A program made the translations under genes and the position numbers. From Actinoplanes campanulatus (GTDB taxonomy: Bacteria; Actinomycetota; Actinomycetes; Mycobacteriales; Micromonosporaceae): a stretch of 64,000 bases of DNA. The stretch is from positions 186,001-250,000 of the forward strand of contig NZ_BMPW01000003.1 of assembly GCF_014647795.1 (NCBI RefSeq). Reading direction: 5' to 3'. The stretch's first letter is position 1, and each line of letters opens with the position of its first letter. Shown here in pieces: positions 42,822 through 53,300 of this stretch. The notes beneath the pieces are model-generated. The model was not told the origin of the DNA. It did no database searches and worked only from the letters and a program-made list of their open reading frames with translations.

Positions 42822-43229
42822 GTGAGCGGCGTTGTCCCCCTCGACTCCCCCGCGCTGGCCGAATTCTGGACCGAGCGGCACCTGTGCACCCTCACCACCC
42901 TGCGCGCCGACGGATCGCCGCACGTGGTGGCGGTCGGCGCCACCCTCGACCCGGCCGCCGGGATCGCCCGGGTGATCTCCTTCGACACCTCCACCAAGGT
43001 GCGCAACGTCCGGCGTGGGCAGCACCGGGTGGCGATCTGCCAGGTCGACGGCCGCCGCTGGAGCACGATCGAGGGCCTGGCCGTGGTCCGCGACGATCCC
43101 TCGTCGGTCGCCGAGGCCGAACGCCGGTACGCCGGCCGCTACCGCACCCCCCGGCCCAACCCGGCCCGGGTCGTCATCGAGATCGCGATCACCCGCGTTC
43201 TCGGGTCGGCGACGCTACTACCCTCGTAG
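42822..43229 (+). CDS. F420-dependent biliverdin reductase-like protein
   Basis: 135 aa from GTG 42822 with GCGGAGG upstream. It is a split-barrel flavin/deazaflavin-binding protein. Its sequence follows M. tuberculosis Rv2074, a known F420H2-dependent biliverdin reductase, almost motif by motif: ERHLCTLTTLRADGSPHVVA, the QVDGRRWSTIEGLAVV stretch, AERRYAGRYRTPRPNPARVV and RVLGSATLL. It needs F420 made elsewhere. It lies between DUF2252 and pirin genes with only 28 and 3 nt of spacing. Confidence 0.88.
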   Translation: MSGVVPLDSPALAEFWTERHLCTLTTLRADGSPHVVAVGATLDPAAGIARVISFDTSTKVRNVRRGQHRVAICQVDGRRWSTIEGLAVVRDDPSSVAEAERRYAGRYRTPRPNPARVVIEIAITRVLGSATLLPS

Positions 43230-43232
43230 GTC

Positions 43233-44195
43233 ATGAGCACCTCACTGTACTCCGCGGAACCCAGCCCGGTCGGCGAGCCGGACAGCGTGCTGCTGCCCGG
43301 TCACGACGTGCCGCTCGGGCGGTACACGACGGTGCGCCGCCTGCTCCCGCACCGGGAACGGCGGATGATCGGCGCCTGGTGCTTCGTCGACCACTTCGGG
43401 CCCGACGACGTCAGCGGCCGGCCCGGCATGCAGGTCCCGCCCCACCCGCACACCGGCCTGCAGACCGTCACCTGGCTGGTCGAGGGCCTCATCGAACACC
43501 GTGACAGCCTCGGCAGCCACCAGTTCATCGCGCCCGGCCAGCTCAACCTGATGACCTCCGGGCACGGCATCGCCCACTCCGAGTACACGCCACCCGACCA
43601 CCCCGACGGCATGCACGGGCTGCAACTGTGGCTCGCCCTGCCGGAACAGGCCCGGCACGGCGCCGCCCGCTTCGAGCACCACGAGAACCTGCCCGCCCAC
43701 CGCGACGGCCCCGTCACCGTCACCGTCGTGATCGGACGGCTCGGCGAGCTGACCTCGCCCGCCGGGACGCACTCGCCGCTGGTGGGAGCCGAGATGCACT
43801 ACTCGGCCGCGGCCGCGCACACGGTCGCCCTGGAGCCGTCCTTCGAACACGGGGCGGTGGTGATGTCCGGGACGGCCACCGTCGACGGGACCGTCCTCGA
43901 ACCCGGGTCGCTGCTCTGTCTCGGCTCCGGGCGTACCTCGCTGGATCTTGATGTTTCCGGGCCGGCGCGGCTGTTCCTGCTCGGCGGCGAGCCGTTCGAG
44001 GAGCCGCTGGTGATGTGGTGGAACTTCGTCGGCCGAAGCCACGAGGACATCGTCCGGGCGCGCGAGCAGTGGATGGCCGGCCTCGGAGCCGAACGCTTCG
44101 GCTTCGTGGGTGGTTGCGCGGCCGACCCGCTTCCGGCTCCCGAGCTTCCGACGGTCCGGCTGAAGGCGCGCGACCGGCACGGCCGGACCTACTGA
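43233..44195 (+). CDS. Pirin-family protein
   Basis: 320 aa, 3 nt after the F420-enzyme gene. It is a double cupin. The N-terminal cupin has the metal-binding PPHPHTGLQTVTWLVEGLIE and TSGHGIAHSEYTPPD, which supply His and Glu ligands; QLWLALPEQ follows. The C-terminal pirin domain ends with EPLVMWWNFVGRSHEDIVRA. Some pirins are quercetin dioxygenases, others are redox-sensing cofactors; the sequence does not choose. Co-location suggests an oxidative or cofactor-related operon, which is inference. Confidence 0.92.
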   Translation: MSTSLYSAEPSPVGEPDSVLLPGHDVPLGRYTTVRRLLPHRERRMIGAWCFVDHFGPDDVSGRPGMQVPPHPHTGLQTVTWLVEGLIEHRDSLGSHQFIAPGQLNLMTSGHGIAHSEYTPPDHPDGMHGLQLWLALPEQARHGAARFEHHENLPAHRDGPVTVTVVIGRLGELTSPAGTHSPLVGAEMHYSAAAAHTVALEPSFEHGAVVMSGTATVDGTVLEPGSLLCLGSGRTSLDLDVSGPARLFLLGGEPFEEPLVMWWNFVGRSHEDIVRAREQWMAGLGAERFGFVGGCAADPLPAPELPTVRLKARDRHGRTY

Positions 44196-44232
44196 GCTTT
44201 ACTCTTCGGCGGGTCGTTGCCATGATCATCCG

Positions 44233-44736
44233 ATGACGCCCGCCCGACTCCTCACGGCGCTGGCCGGTGTCCCCGGTCTGCACCCGCGCGCCGACCAGCG
44301 GGTCCCCCCGGTCATCACCTGGGACGACGGGCCCTGCGGGCGGACCGCGACGGCCGCCCTCGCCGCCGCCGGCTTCCAGGTGAGCGAGCCGTTCTGGGCC
44401 GGCGGCCTGGTCGACACCCGCGACCCGGAACCCTGCGTCTTCCAGCGGGTGCTGCGCCCGGAGACGGCCGCGCTGCTCTACCTGCACGGCGCCGAACCGG
44501 ACACACCGGACGGTGACCGCGCCCTGGCGCAGCGGATCTTCGCCACCGACCTGCCCGGTGAGGGCTACCTGCCCGGAGACCCGTCCGAACAGGTCGCCGT
44601 CCACCTGCTGGTCGGCGAGGCGGGTGACGCCGACTACGGCGGGGACGCGCTGTTCACGCAGATGGGCGAGGCGGTGCGGGCCACCTTCGGCGGCCGCGCC
44701 GGCCTGGTCGAGATCGCCCGCCGGGCCGCGATCTGA
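44233..44736 (+). CDS. Hypothetical protein
   Basis: 167 aa, 37 nt after the pirin gene. It has a cytoplasmic, alpha/beta look: TPARLLTALAGVPGLHPRA, ITWDDGPCGRTATAALAAAG, YLHGAEPDTPDGDRALAQRI and EQVAVHLLVGEAGDADYGGD. No signal peptide, membrane helix or known motif. I do not recognise the family. It may be the last gene of the DUF2252 operon, or belong with the next gene. Confidence 0.7.
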   Translation: MTPARLLTALAGVPGLHPRADQRVPPVITWDDGPCGRTATAALAAAGFQVSEPFWAGGLVDTRDPEPCVFQRVLRPETAALLYLHGAEPDTPDGDRALAQRIFATDLPGEGYLPGDPSEQVAVHLLVGEAGDADYGGDALFTQMGEAVRATFGGRAGLVEIARRAAI

Positions 44737-44785
44737 TGCCGCCCCTCGCCCGCCGGGCCGGCTCCACCGGGTGGGGATCGCCGCG

Positions 44786-45481
44786 GTGAGCGGGCTGGCG
44801 CACGCCGGTTACATCCGGGCGGTGGCCGCGGCGCTCGAGGCTGCCGGGGTGCCGGTCGCCGACTGGCGCGCCGACGACGGCGTGCCGCGCGACGGCTGGA
44901 TCCCCTTCGATCTGGCCCGGCAGGTCCGCCTGCACGGACGGCCGGTCTGGGACCACGACGAGGCCGGGGCCGCATGGTCCGAGATGGACGGCTGGCGACT
45001 GCTCACCGTCGACGACCCGGGTGGCCGGAACGTCCGGAGTGTCCATGCCCTGGACGTGACGACGGTCGCCGCGCCGTCGTCGGTGGCCCGGGCCGTGACC
45101 GAACGGGCGGGTATTCGATCCGGCGGGCCGGGCGACATCCCTCCCGGTTCGCCGGGCGACATCCCTCCCGGCTCGCGGGGCGACATCCCTCCCGGCGAGC
45201 CGGGCGCTGCCACTCGGCGGGCGGCAGACCCTTCGGGCAGTGGTCCCGCCACCGGCGATCCCGCGGACCGTGGGACCGGGGAACCCACAGGCGCCCGATC
45301 ATCCGGCGCCGGCCGGTGCCCGGGGAGCGGCGAGTCCCGAGCGGAAGAGGTGGACACCGACTTCGCCGGGCGGCGGGCGGGCACCGGGGATCCCGCTTTC
45401 GAGGCGGCTCTGCGCCGATATTCGACGGGTCGCACAAAGTGCGTTGACGGGTGGCCGGAGGCGGCGGAAGGTCGAGGGTAG
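44786..45481 (+). CDS. DUF6292-like protein with repetitive tail
   Basis: 231 aa from GTG 44786; a GTG at 44771 is also in frame. Residues 1-100 match the short DUF6292-type domain as I know it: AGYIRAVAAALEAAGVPVAD, GWIPFDLARQVRLHG and DGWRLLTVDDPGGR. Function is unknown. The tail is low-complexity and holds three GDIPPG repeats at ~45131-45200, followed by Gly/Ala/Arg-rich sequence and a short final helix (DPAFEAALRRYSTG). A frame-preserving repeat like this may vary between strains. Confidence 0.6.
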   Translation: MSGLAHAGYIRAVAAALEAAGVPVADWRADDGVPRDGWIPFDLARQVRLHGRPVWDHDEAGAAWSEMDGWRLLTVDDPGGRNVRSVHALDVTTVAAPSSVARAVTERAGIRSGGPGDIPPGSPGDIPPGSRGDIPPGEPGAATRRAADPSGSGPATGDPADRGTGEPTGARSSGAGRCPGSGESRAEEVDTDFAGRRAGTGDPAFEAALRRYSTGRTKCVDGWPEAAEGRG

Positions 45482-45507
45482 AACGACGACCTCCGACGGA
45501 GGGCCCC

Positions 45508-45945
45508 GTGACTCTCGTCGATGCCAGCCGGATCATCCTCATCCTCGCCGCCCCGGCCGTCGTGGTGGCCGCGGTGCGTCATGTGCCCCGGGGCTGCGCG
45601 GTCCTCGCCGACCGCTGGCGACAGCGGCGACCGGCCGAACCGGCACCCTACGGCCCACCGATCGAACGGCTCGCCGCCGACCTGCGGCGTCTGCTCCGGC
45701 TGCACGGAGAGCTGGCCGCGTCGGCGCACGCCGCGATGTCCGCGCACCGGGTGTGGGCGGTGGAGGCGGCCATCGGCGCCCGCGCGATCGAGGCGGCCAC
45801 CGCGCTCGGGGTACCCCACCCGCATCCGTCCCGGGCGGCGGCGCTCACCCGTACCGAATTGTCGTCGATCTTGACCCTCTTGGCCGAGGCGGGCCTGGTG
45901 TTGCCGGCCCGGGTCGGCGGATTCACCACCGACGGGCGGTTCTGA
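45508..45945 (+). CDS. Hypothetical membrane-anchored protein
   Basis: 145 aa from GTG 45508, with GGAGGG 5 nt upstream. One N-terminal hydrophobic segment (RIILILAAPAVVVAAVRHV) is followed by a helical, Arg/Ala/Leu-rich cytoplasmic region (IERLAADLRRLLRLHGELAA, HRVWAVEAAIGARAIEAATA) and ends SSILTLLAEAGLVLPARVGG. I do not recognise the family. It lies 26 nt after the DUF6292-like gene and directly before the hairpin array, and so may be the promoter-proximal gene for it. Confidence 0.65.
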   Translation: MTLVDASRIILILAAPAVVVAAVRHVPRGCAVLADRWRQRRPAEPAPYGPPIERLAADLRRLLRLHGELAASAHAAMSAHRVWAVEAAIGARAIEAATALGVPHPHPSRAAALTRTELSSILTLLAEAGLVLPARVGGFTTDGRF

Positions 45946-45950
45946 AGCAG

Positions 45951-46720
45951 AGGCGGCGGCGGGCCTGCGCCCACCGCCGCCTCCGTCCCGGCCGGCCTGG
46001 GAAGGAGAAGACCACCAACCGGGATTCCCGGGAACAAAGCACCACGAAGAACTCAGAGGCCGGAGTGGTGGCGGAAGACGAGCTTCCGCCACCACCCCTC
46101 GACCCGGCCGGGTGGAGGTCACCGGCCACCGGACGACAGGGGGAATGCGTCCAGCGGACCGGTATCCGGGGGGAGACGACAACCACCGACCGGGAGGTTC
46201 GGGCATTACGGGTCCGGTGAGGGGAACAGCGGCGGGAGACAGGTCCCGCCGCCGTCCCTCAACCCGGGCAGGCGAAGTCACCGGCCGGAGGACGGAAGGG
46301 GGCGCCATCCATGGGCCGGTCTTGGGGGCGACAGTCGCCGACCGGGAGGTCTCAGGTGGTGATGGGGGACGGTGGCGGGAAGGAGGAACCCGCCACCGTC
46401 CGCCGGCCCGTCGGCCCCGGTCCGTGCGGACCCACGGACCGGGCGCCGGGCATGCGACGGCCACCGCATCGGGGGGAGCGGAGCGGCCGTCTGCCGGAGA
46501 AGGTCTGACTGGTGTGTGCCGGGGAGGACGGCGACGGGAGATGGGCTCCCGCCGCCGCCTCCTGCCCGGCCCCGTGCCGAACCGCCAACCGCGGAGGAGA
46601 CAGGGGGCGTCGTCTCCGCGGATATCGCTCACGGGCAACGGTGCGGCCGCCTGACTGGGGGGCGGTGGCCGCCGGCCGGGAGGCCGAGGAATCTCAGACC
46701 CGGGCGGTGGGGCCCGGGAG
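45951..46720 (+). repeat. Tandem array of related hairpin units
   Basis: At least five successive units of about 114-168 nt, each starting with a GC-rich hairpin, in a 1.3-kb interval with no gene. Hairpins: H1 45951-45982 (12 of 13 paired), H2 46065-46095 (13 bp, GTGGTGGCGGAAG), H3 46229-46252 (9 bp, GCGGCGGGA), H4 46368-46400 (12 bp, GACGGTGGCGGG), H5 46531-46555 (9 of 10), and a weaker one at 46699-46718. Stem tops vary as GGAAG/CTTCC in H2 and GGGAG/CTCCC in H5, so pairing is kept. Loops are purine-rich (ACGAG, GACAGG, AAGGAGGAA, ATGGG). Flanks after H2 and H3 share GTCACCGGCC, AGGGGG and CCGACCGGGAGGT. Confidence 0.7.
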
Positions 46721-46844
46721 ACCAGGTCGTGGAAAATCCGCCGAGGACGTCGTTGGCCGCGGCGGGTCGCTCGGCAGAACCGGGCGCTCATCAACCGTGC
46801 CAGGCGGAAAGCCCTTGATCCGCGAAAGTCCAGAGTGGCCTTCG

Positions 46845-46935
46845 ACACTTCGTGGTCACCTGTTCAGGGTCATCCACAAGTTCTTAGCTCTCCTGAAAGG
46901 GAGCTTAAAAGGTTCTTAAGTCGTCATGTGTGCCG
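46845..46935 (+). promoter_or_regulatory. AT-rich island with direct repeats, candidate promoter region
   Basis: A short low-GC stretch carries AAGTTCTTAG (from 46878) and AGGTTCTTAAG (from 46910), about 32 nt apart, flanking a hairpin AGCTCTCC with GGGAGCT. It lies between the hairpin array and the leader ORF of the large TPR gene. The region 46936-47246 shows no gene I can support. Confidence 0.35.
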
Positions 46936-47246
46936 TCACCCCTCAGCAGCGATCCCCGTTGATTGCGACGGGTCCGGCCGACCGCTCCCGAACTACGTGA
47001 TACTCACTGCTCAAACCGTTGAACCGGGCAGCTCCGCAAGACGTATACCCCGGTGATCGCGCTATCCCGGCGGGCTGCGGCGCCGGGGCGGTCAACGCTC
47101 GCGGGCCGTCCGCGAGGCCGGTGACGGGGCTCCGCAGAGCGGTGGCGCACTTCGCAAATCCGTGGTTAACCTTCCACATCCACCACGTGGCAGGCGTTGA
47201 TCGCGGAGGGCGAGGGGCGGGCACCGGGGTGCGGAGGTGGGACAGC

Positions 47247-47318
47247 ATGAGGACGGTGGCACGGATGCGGTGTCGGGGCGAGGGGACCCTCCCCAGCCGA
47301 TTCGGGACCGCGTCATGA
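47247..47318 (+). CDS. 23-aa leader ORF overlapping the TPR gene
   Basis: ATG 47247 is preceded by GCGGAGG at 9 nt spacing. The product reads MRTVARMRCRGEG then TLPSRFGTAS. Its stop TGA overlaps the ATG of the large TPR gene (ATGA at 47315), while that gene lacks a ribosome-binding site of its own. This strongly suggests translational coupling. The peptide is basic with one Cys. It may have no role beyond bringing ribosomes to the downstream start. Confidence 0.55.
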   Translation: MRTVARMRCRGEGTLPSRFGTAS

Positions 47319-50300
47319 GCTTCGAAGACGACGAGTACTGGGAGGACGAGTACAGCGAGTACTCGTTCATGCCCAGTTCCGCGGTCATGCAGGAGCAGCA
47401 CTACACCAAACGTACGGTCCCCGACCCGGTCATCCCGACCCGCCGCCGGGCCGGAGGCGCCGACGAGGCCGCCGCGCAGCGGGCGAAACGGACCCCCTTC
47501 GACGGCGAACGGCCGAGCTGGCTCAACGACCCCGACTTCGAGCCGATCGACACCTCCGTCGACAACCTGGTCGGCGACGACTTCGACGACGTCGACTTCA
47601 ACCGCCCCGAACTCGGTGTCGACTTCGACAAACCGGACTTTCCGATCATCGACCCGGCGGCCCGGCCCGATCTGCGCCGCGGCGCCGCCCCGCAACGTCG
47701 TGGGCCCGACCGGTACGACCCCGCCGCGGGCGAGCGCCGCGACCGGCGTGCCGATGACCGTGAGCCGGGGCGGCCTTCGGGTGGCCGTTCGGAACGGCGC
47801 CCGGACGGGCGTTCTGACCAGCGTCTGGACGGGCGTTCGGACCAGCGCCCGGACGGGCGTTCTGACCAGCGTCTGGACGGGCGTTCGGACCAGCGCTCGG
47901 ACGGGCGTTCGGAGCGGCGCGACAGCCGGTATGCCGAGCCTCGGTACCGGGATGAGGCGCCCGGCGGCCGGGACGGCTACGAGCGCGGCTACCGGGACGA
48001 CTGGGACGACCGCAGGCAGCCCTCCCGCCGGGACCGCGACGACCGCCGTGAGCCCGCTCGCGCCGACTGGAACGAACCGGTACGCGACGACCGCCGGGAC
48101 CCCCGGGCCGATCGGGCGGGTTCTCGCGGCTCCCGCGACGTCCGGGACCCGCGCGACCCTCGGGATCTTCGCGACACTTCCGACATCCGCGGCGCACGGG
48201 ACCCCCGCGACTCTCGGGATCTTCAGGACCCGCGCGACTCTCGTGAGGTCCGGGACACTCGCGACCTTCGGGACTCGCGCGATCCGCGGCGTGGCGAGGG
48301 CCGCGAGGCTGTCCGGGCGGACTGGGCGGATCCCGCTCGCCGCGAAGGCGGCCGCTCCGAGTGGGCCGAGCCGTCACGGGACGAGCGCCGCGACAACCGT
48401 CCGCCGCGCGACGACCGGCGCGGCCGGCGGGCCGTCGAGATCGGACCCGACGAGCTGTGGAGCAACGACGGCGACCTCGGCCGGGAACGTGCCGCCGAGC
48501 CGGTCCTCGAGGACGAGCGGCCGGCCGCCGGACGGACCATCGAACTGGGCGCCGACGAGTTCTGGGAGGAGCCCGCGGCCTCGCGGGACAACGCCACCGA
48601 GATCGACCCGGAGCGGCGGCGTGGGCCGGCCCCGGCATCCCGCAACGAACCCGGGCGGGCCGCTCAGACCTGGGACGACGAGAACTTCGGGCCGATCCGG
48701 CCGCCCGGCGGACGGCGTCCGCGCCGCGACGAGGAGGAGCCCCGGCGGGCCCCGGCGCCTCGCCGCGACGACCTCGCGGTCACCGGGCGCGCGCAGGTGC
48801 CGGCTCCGGGTGCGGAGGATCCGTACGAGGCCTCCCGGCCGGACGGGGAGCGCCGCGGCGTCCTCCCGGCCGGTGGGGACAGCCGCCCCGCCCTCGCACC
48901 GGACCAGCGTCCCGCCGCCCGGGAATCGGCCGACCGCCAGCGTCCCGGCACCCAGGCGCCCGGCGATCGCGCACAACCCGGCACCCAGGCACCCGGCGAC
49001 CGCGCACATCCCGGCACCCAGGCGCCCGGCGATCCGGCACGCCCCGGCGCCCAGGCGCCCGGCGATCGGGCACATCCCGGCACGCAGGAACTCGGCGACC
49101 TCCGGCAGCCCGGAACCGGGAACGCCGGCGACCCGCAGCGGGCCGAACAGCGGCAGCGGACCACCGGGCCGGAAGCGGACGACGGACAGCGTTCCGCGGC
49201 GTGGGACGCGGACGGTCAGCGCCTGGCCGGTGGAGCCTGGGCGAACGGTCCCGGCACGACCGCCTCGGGCGTGGCCGGGAACGAGACGTCCGGATCCGGC
49301 GCGGGCCGGGCGGAGGATGGGCGCGGGCAGACCGGGTTCGGTTCTGCGGCTCCCGTGCAGGGCGCCGAGGTCTCCGGCCCGGTCGAGGCCGGGCGCGGCG
49401 TGCCGCCGTTCGCCGGCGAAGCCGCGGTGCGCGACGGCCGGGATGCCCGGCCGCACCCGGCGGAGCCCTATCCGGACGGTTCCGGTCCGGCCCCGGCCGG
49501 GGCTCGCGGGCAGGCACCTTCCGAGCCGGGTGGTCAGGTGGCGGCCGGTTCCGGCGCCACGGAACCCTCGAACACGGACGCGGCACGCGAAGGCAACGAG
49601 CGGCGGGGTGAATCCTGGCGGTCGAAGGTGGTTCGCCTGCTGCCCGGTCAGCGCCGGGCGGCCGCGAACAACCCCACGGAGCCGACAGCCGACCTGACCG
49701 ACCGCGGGCGCGGCCCGGACGGGTCCGCCGCCATCCCCGCGCAGGCTCAGGAGCCGCAGGCCTACGGCACCGGGCAGGCCCCGCGGGATCCGGCCGCCGA
49801 GCGGGGTCAGCCGGCCTACGGCACGGCGCCGGGCACTGAGCGCCACGGCTCCGGCGACCAGATCCGCTCCGGCATGGGGGACGGCGGAAATCAGCCGGGG
49901 CCCGGAAGCGGACGTGATGCGGACCGGTCGGGTCCGAACAACGGACGTGACACGGACCGGTCGAATTCAAGCAACGAACGCGGCATGAGCCAGCCGGGTT
50001 CGAGCACCGGGCGCAGCGCGGACCAGTCGAATTCAAGCAACGAACACGGCATGAGCCAGCCCGGTTCGAGCACCGGGCGCAGCGCGGACCAGCCGCCCGT
50101 AGGCCACGGGCCGGGTGGGCATCGCGTGGAGCCGGGGAACGGGCGGGGAGCCGGCGGCGAGGCCGGTCCGGACCGGGTGGGAGCCGGCGACGAGGAGACC
50201 AGGGACCTGCGGGAATCCGGGTCCTGGCCGGCGCCGGGCAGCGAGACGGCCGGTGGGAACGGTCCGCGGGAGGACGGTCCTCGTGTGGTGCGGCGGGCGG

Positions 50301-53300
50301 AGCCGCCCGTACCGCCGAAGGTTGTCAGCAGGACCACTCCGCCGCCCGCACCGCGCGTGATCAAGGCTGACCCGCCGGCCGCACCGCGGGTTGTCGCGGC
50401 GCCAACGCCGGTGCCGCCGGCTCGCGTGATCGGGCCGAACGGGCCGCAACCAGCCGTCGAGCCCGCCCGCCCGGCAGCCGGTACGGACGCCACCTATCGA
50501 CCGCACGATCCCGCCCCGGCGCAGTGGAGTGGCCCGGACGCCACCTCGCGCGGCACGGTCGCACCGCACGACCCCGCCATGACGCAAAGGGGTGGCCCGG
50601 ACGCCGCCCCGCGCGGCGGGGCCACACCGCACGATCCCGCTACGGCGCAGTGGGCCGAGAGCGCGGGCGTGCCGGATGATCCGACCGGTGGCCGGTGGGG
50701 TGGTCCGGTGGACCCGCGGGGTGCCGCGGCCGGCGATGCGTGGCAGACGAACAACCCCTACGTGACCGGGGAGATCCGGCGGCCGGACGAGGCTCAGCCG
50801 GAGGTTCCGCAGCAGCGTTCCCGGCGGTCGCCCCGTGCGGCGCACGTGTTCCCCGCCGAGGGTGACGGTCCGTGGGCGATCGTGCCGGACGAGGCCCAGC
50901 CGCTCACCGGGTCGCGGCCGGTGTCACCGGCGCGGCCGCCGGTGGTTCCCGGGGCGGGTGCCGCGGGTCAGCCCGGTGCGGTCCCGGGCGGCCAGCCCGG
51001 TGCGGTCCCGGGCGGCCAGCATGGTGCGATTCCGGGCGGCCAGCATGGTGCGATTCCGGGCGGCCAGCATGGTGCGATTCCGGGCGGCCAGCCTGGTGCG
51101 ATTCCGGGTGGTCAGCCCTCTCCCGCGGCGGCGTGGCCGCCCGCGGTTCGGCCGGACGCGAGTCGGCCTGTTTCGGGGGGTCCGGCCGTGCCGCGACCGG
51201 AGAGCGCCTGGCCGCCCGCGGTTCAGCGGGGCCCGGGCGGTGACAGGCAGGCGTGGCCGGTTTCCGGTCAGCAGCCGCCCTCGGCCGGGTGGCCTACGCC
51301 TCCGGTGGGGGGATCGACGCCGGTCCGGACGGGACCGCAGCCCTCGTCCCCGGCCGGACCGAACGCGACACCCACGGGCCCGACGCCGTCCGCCGCAGGC
51401 CAGGGCGAGACCGGACCGAACGCGACGACCACGGGTCCGATGCCACTCGCCCCGAACCAGGGCGGGACCGGACCGAACCCGGCACACGCGGGCCCGGTGC
51501 CACTCGCCGCGGACCAGGGCGGGGTCAGGCGGCCCAGTCCGAAAGCGGCGCCCAAGGCGGTCCCGCCGCCGCCGGGATGGACCGAGACGCGGCCCGCAGC
51601 CGATGGTGTCGCTCCTCCCGCCGCGACATGGCGGGAGGCGGGGCAGCCCGCAGCCTCCGGCGAGCGGAGTGACGCGACACCGCCCAGCACCGCATGGCGG
51701 GAGGACGGGCAGCCCGGGCTCACGCCTCGCTCGCCCGTGCCGGATGTGGATCGGTCGGCTTGGAATGCCGCGACGCCGATCTCGGTGCCTCCGGTGGACA
51801 AGGCGGACGGCGGCCAGAACCGGCAGGCCGGACCCGTGCCGGCGCCGCCGGTGGACGGTTTCGGTGGGCCGGGGCGGCCGACGAGTCCCGCCGCTCCCGG
51901 GGTGGCTCGCGCACAGTCGCTGGGCGACCTTCCGGGCGTTCAGGGACGCGGGCCGGGCGGATCGCAGGATTCCCGTCCGGTGGCGCAGCCGGGCGACGAA
52001 CAGGCCGGCGGCGGTTCCGATGGCCGCTCCTCGGACGCGGTTCGCCGGGACGGGCAGCCGAGCGGGCAGCCAGCCGGCCGGGACGGTGCACCGGCCGGGC
52101 AGGCGATCCCGGGCGGAACGCAAGCCGGGCAGAGCGAGCCGACACGGAACGCAAGTCCCGGACCTATCGGCGGTGGGACGACCGCTGGGCGGCCGACGGT
52201 GGCGTTGCCGCGTCCGGCCGCGGGAACCGACCACGGCGACACCGCGGCCCGCGAGCGGATCGGATTCCCGCTGACGCGTCCGGGCCAGGCCGGACCGGAA
52301 GGGGCGCAAACCGGCCCGGATGCGGCGCAACCCGGACCGGAAGGGGCGCAACCCGGACCGGAGGCGCTCCGGGCCCACGCCGAAGCGGCACCGGCGCAGA
52401 GCCACACCGATGCGGCGCCGGACCGGCCCACGGCCGAGGGCGACCGGGCCGCGGTGCCCGCGCAGCCCGAGAAGGACCGGGCCGACATGGTGCGGGACTG
52501 GGCCGATATCGATCAGCCGTACATGGATGCGGACGGGGTGCTGCACAACCTGCGGCCGATCGCCCGTCTGGAGACCTCCGGGCCGGACACCGAGCCGCGG
52601 CGGTACTCGGACACCGCCCTCGGTAGCGGCTGGTTCGTCAGCAAGACGCCGGCGAAGACCGAGGACGCCACGGGTGCCGATGACGCCGCGGCAGCGACGC
52701 CGAAGGAGGCGAAGCCCGCGGAGGGCGAGGCCGCCGGCACTGCGGAGACGACGGCCGAGGGCGAGCAGCCGCCGGGCCCGGAACTGGCCCCGCATCTGCC
52801 GCTGACCGCCGCGGACCTGTCCGCGATCCGCTGGCGGCTGGACGGCGCCAGCCTCCGCGAGGTGGTCGACGACCGGAGCGCGCTGCGCGAGCTGGGCGAA
52901 CGCCTGGACGGCCCGCTGGCCGACGAGGCCGACAACATCGTCAAGGCGGGGCTGCTGAGCGTACGCGCGGAGGTGTACCGCCTCCTGGGTGAGCTGGGCA
53001 TGGCCGCGGCCGCCGCCCGGCTGGCCCTGGCGCACGCCGAGTCGGCGCAGGACCTTCAGTCGCAGGTGATCGCGCAGGCCGAGCTGGCCCACGTGCTGCG
53101 GCTGCGGGGCGACTACATGGAGGCGGACCGGCTGTTCCAGCGGGCGGTGGACGCGGATGTTCCGGCCGCCGTGCGCAGCGTGGTCCACGAGAACGCCGGG
53201 CGCAGCTGTTTCGACCAGAACCGGCACATGGAGGCGCTGGACCACTTCGCGCGGGCGATCCGGTTGGGTTCGCCGGAGGACACCGATCTGGTGGAGCGCA

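Noticed and set aside
45951-46720. Chain of ordinary terminators
   Set aside because: Repeated spacing, shared flanks and compensatory changes are more than unrelated terminators would show; kept as a repeat array, though termination cannot be excluded.
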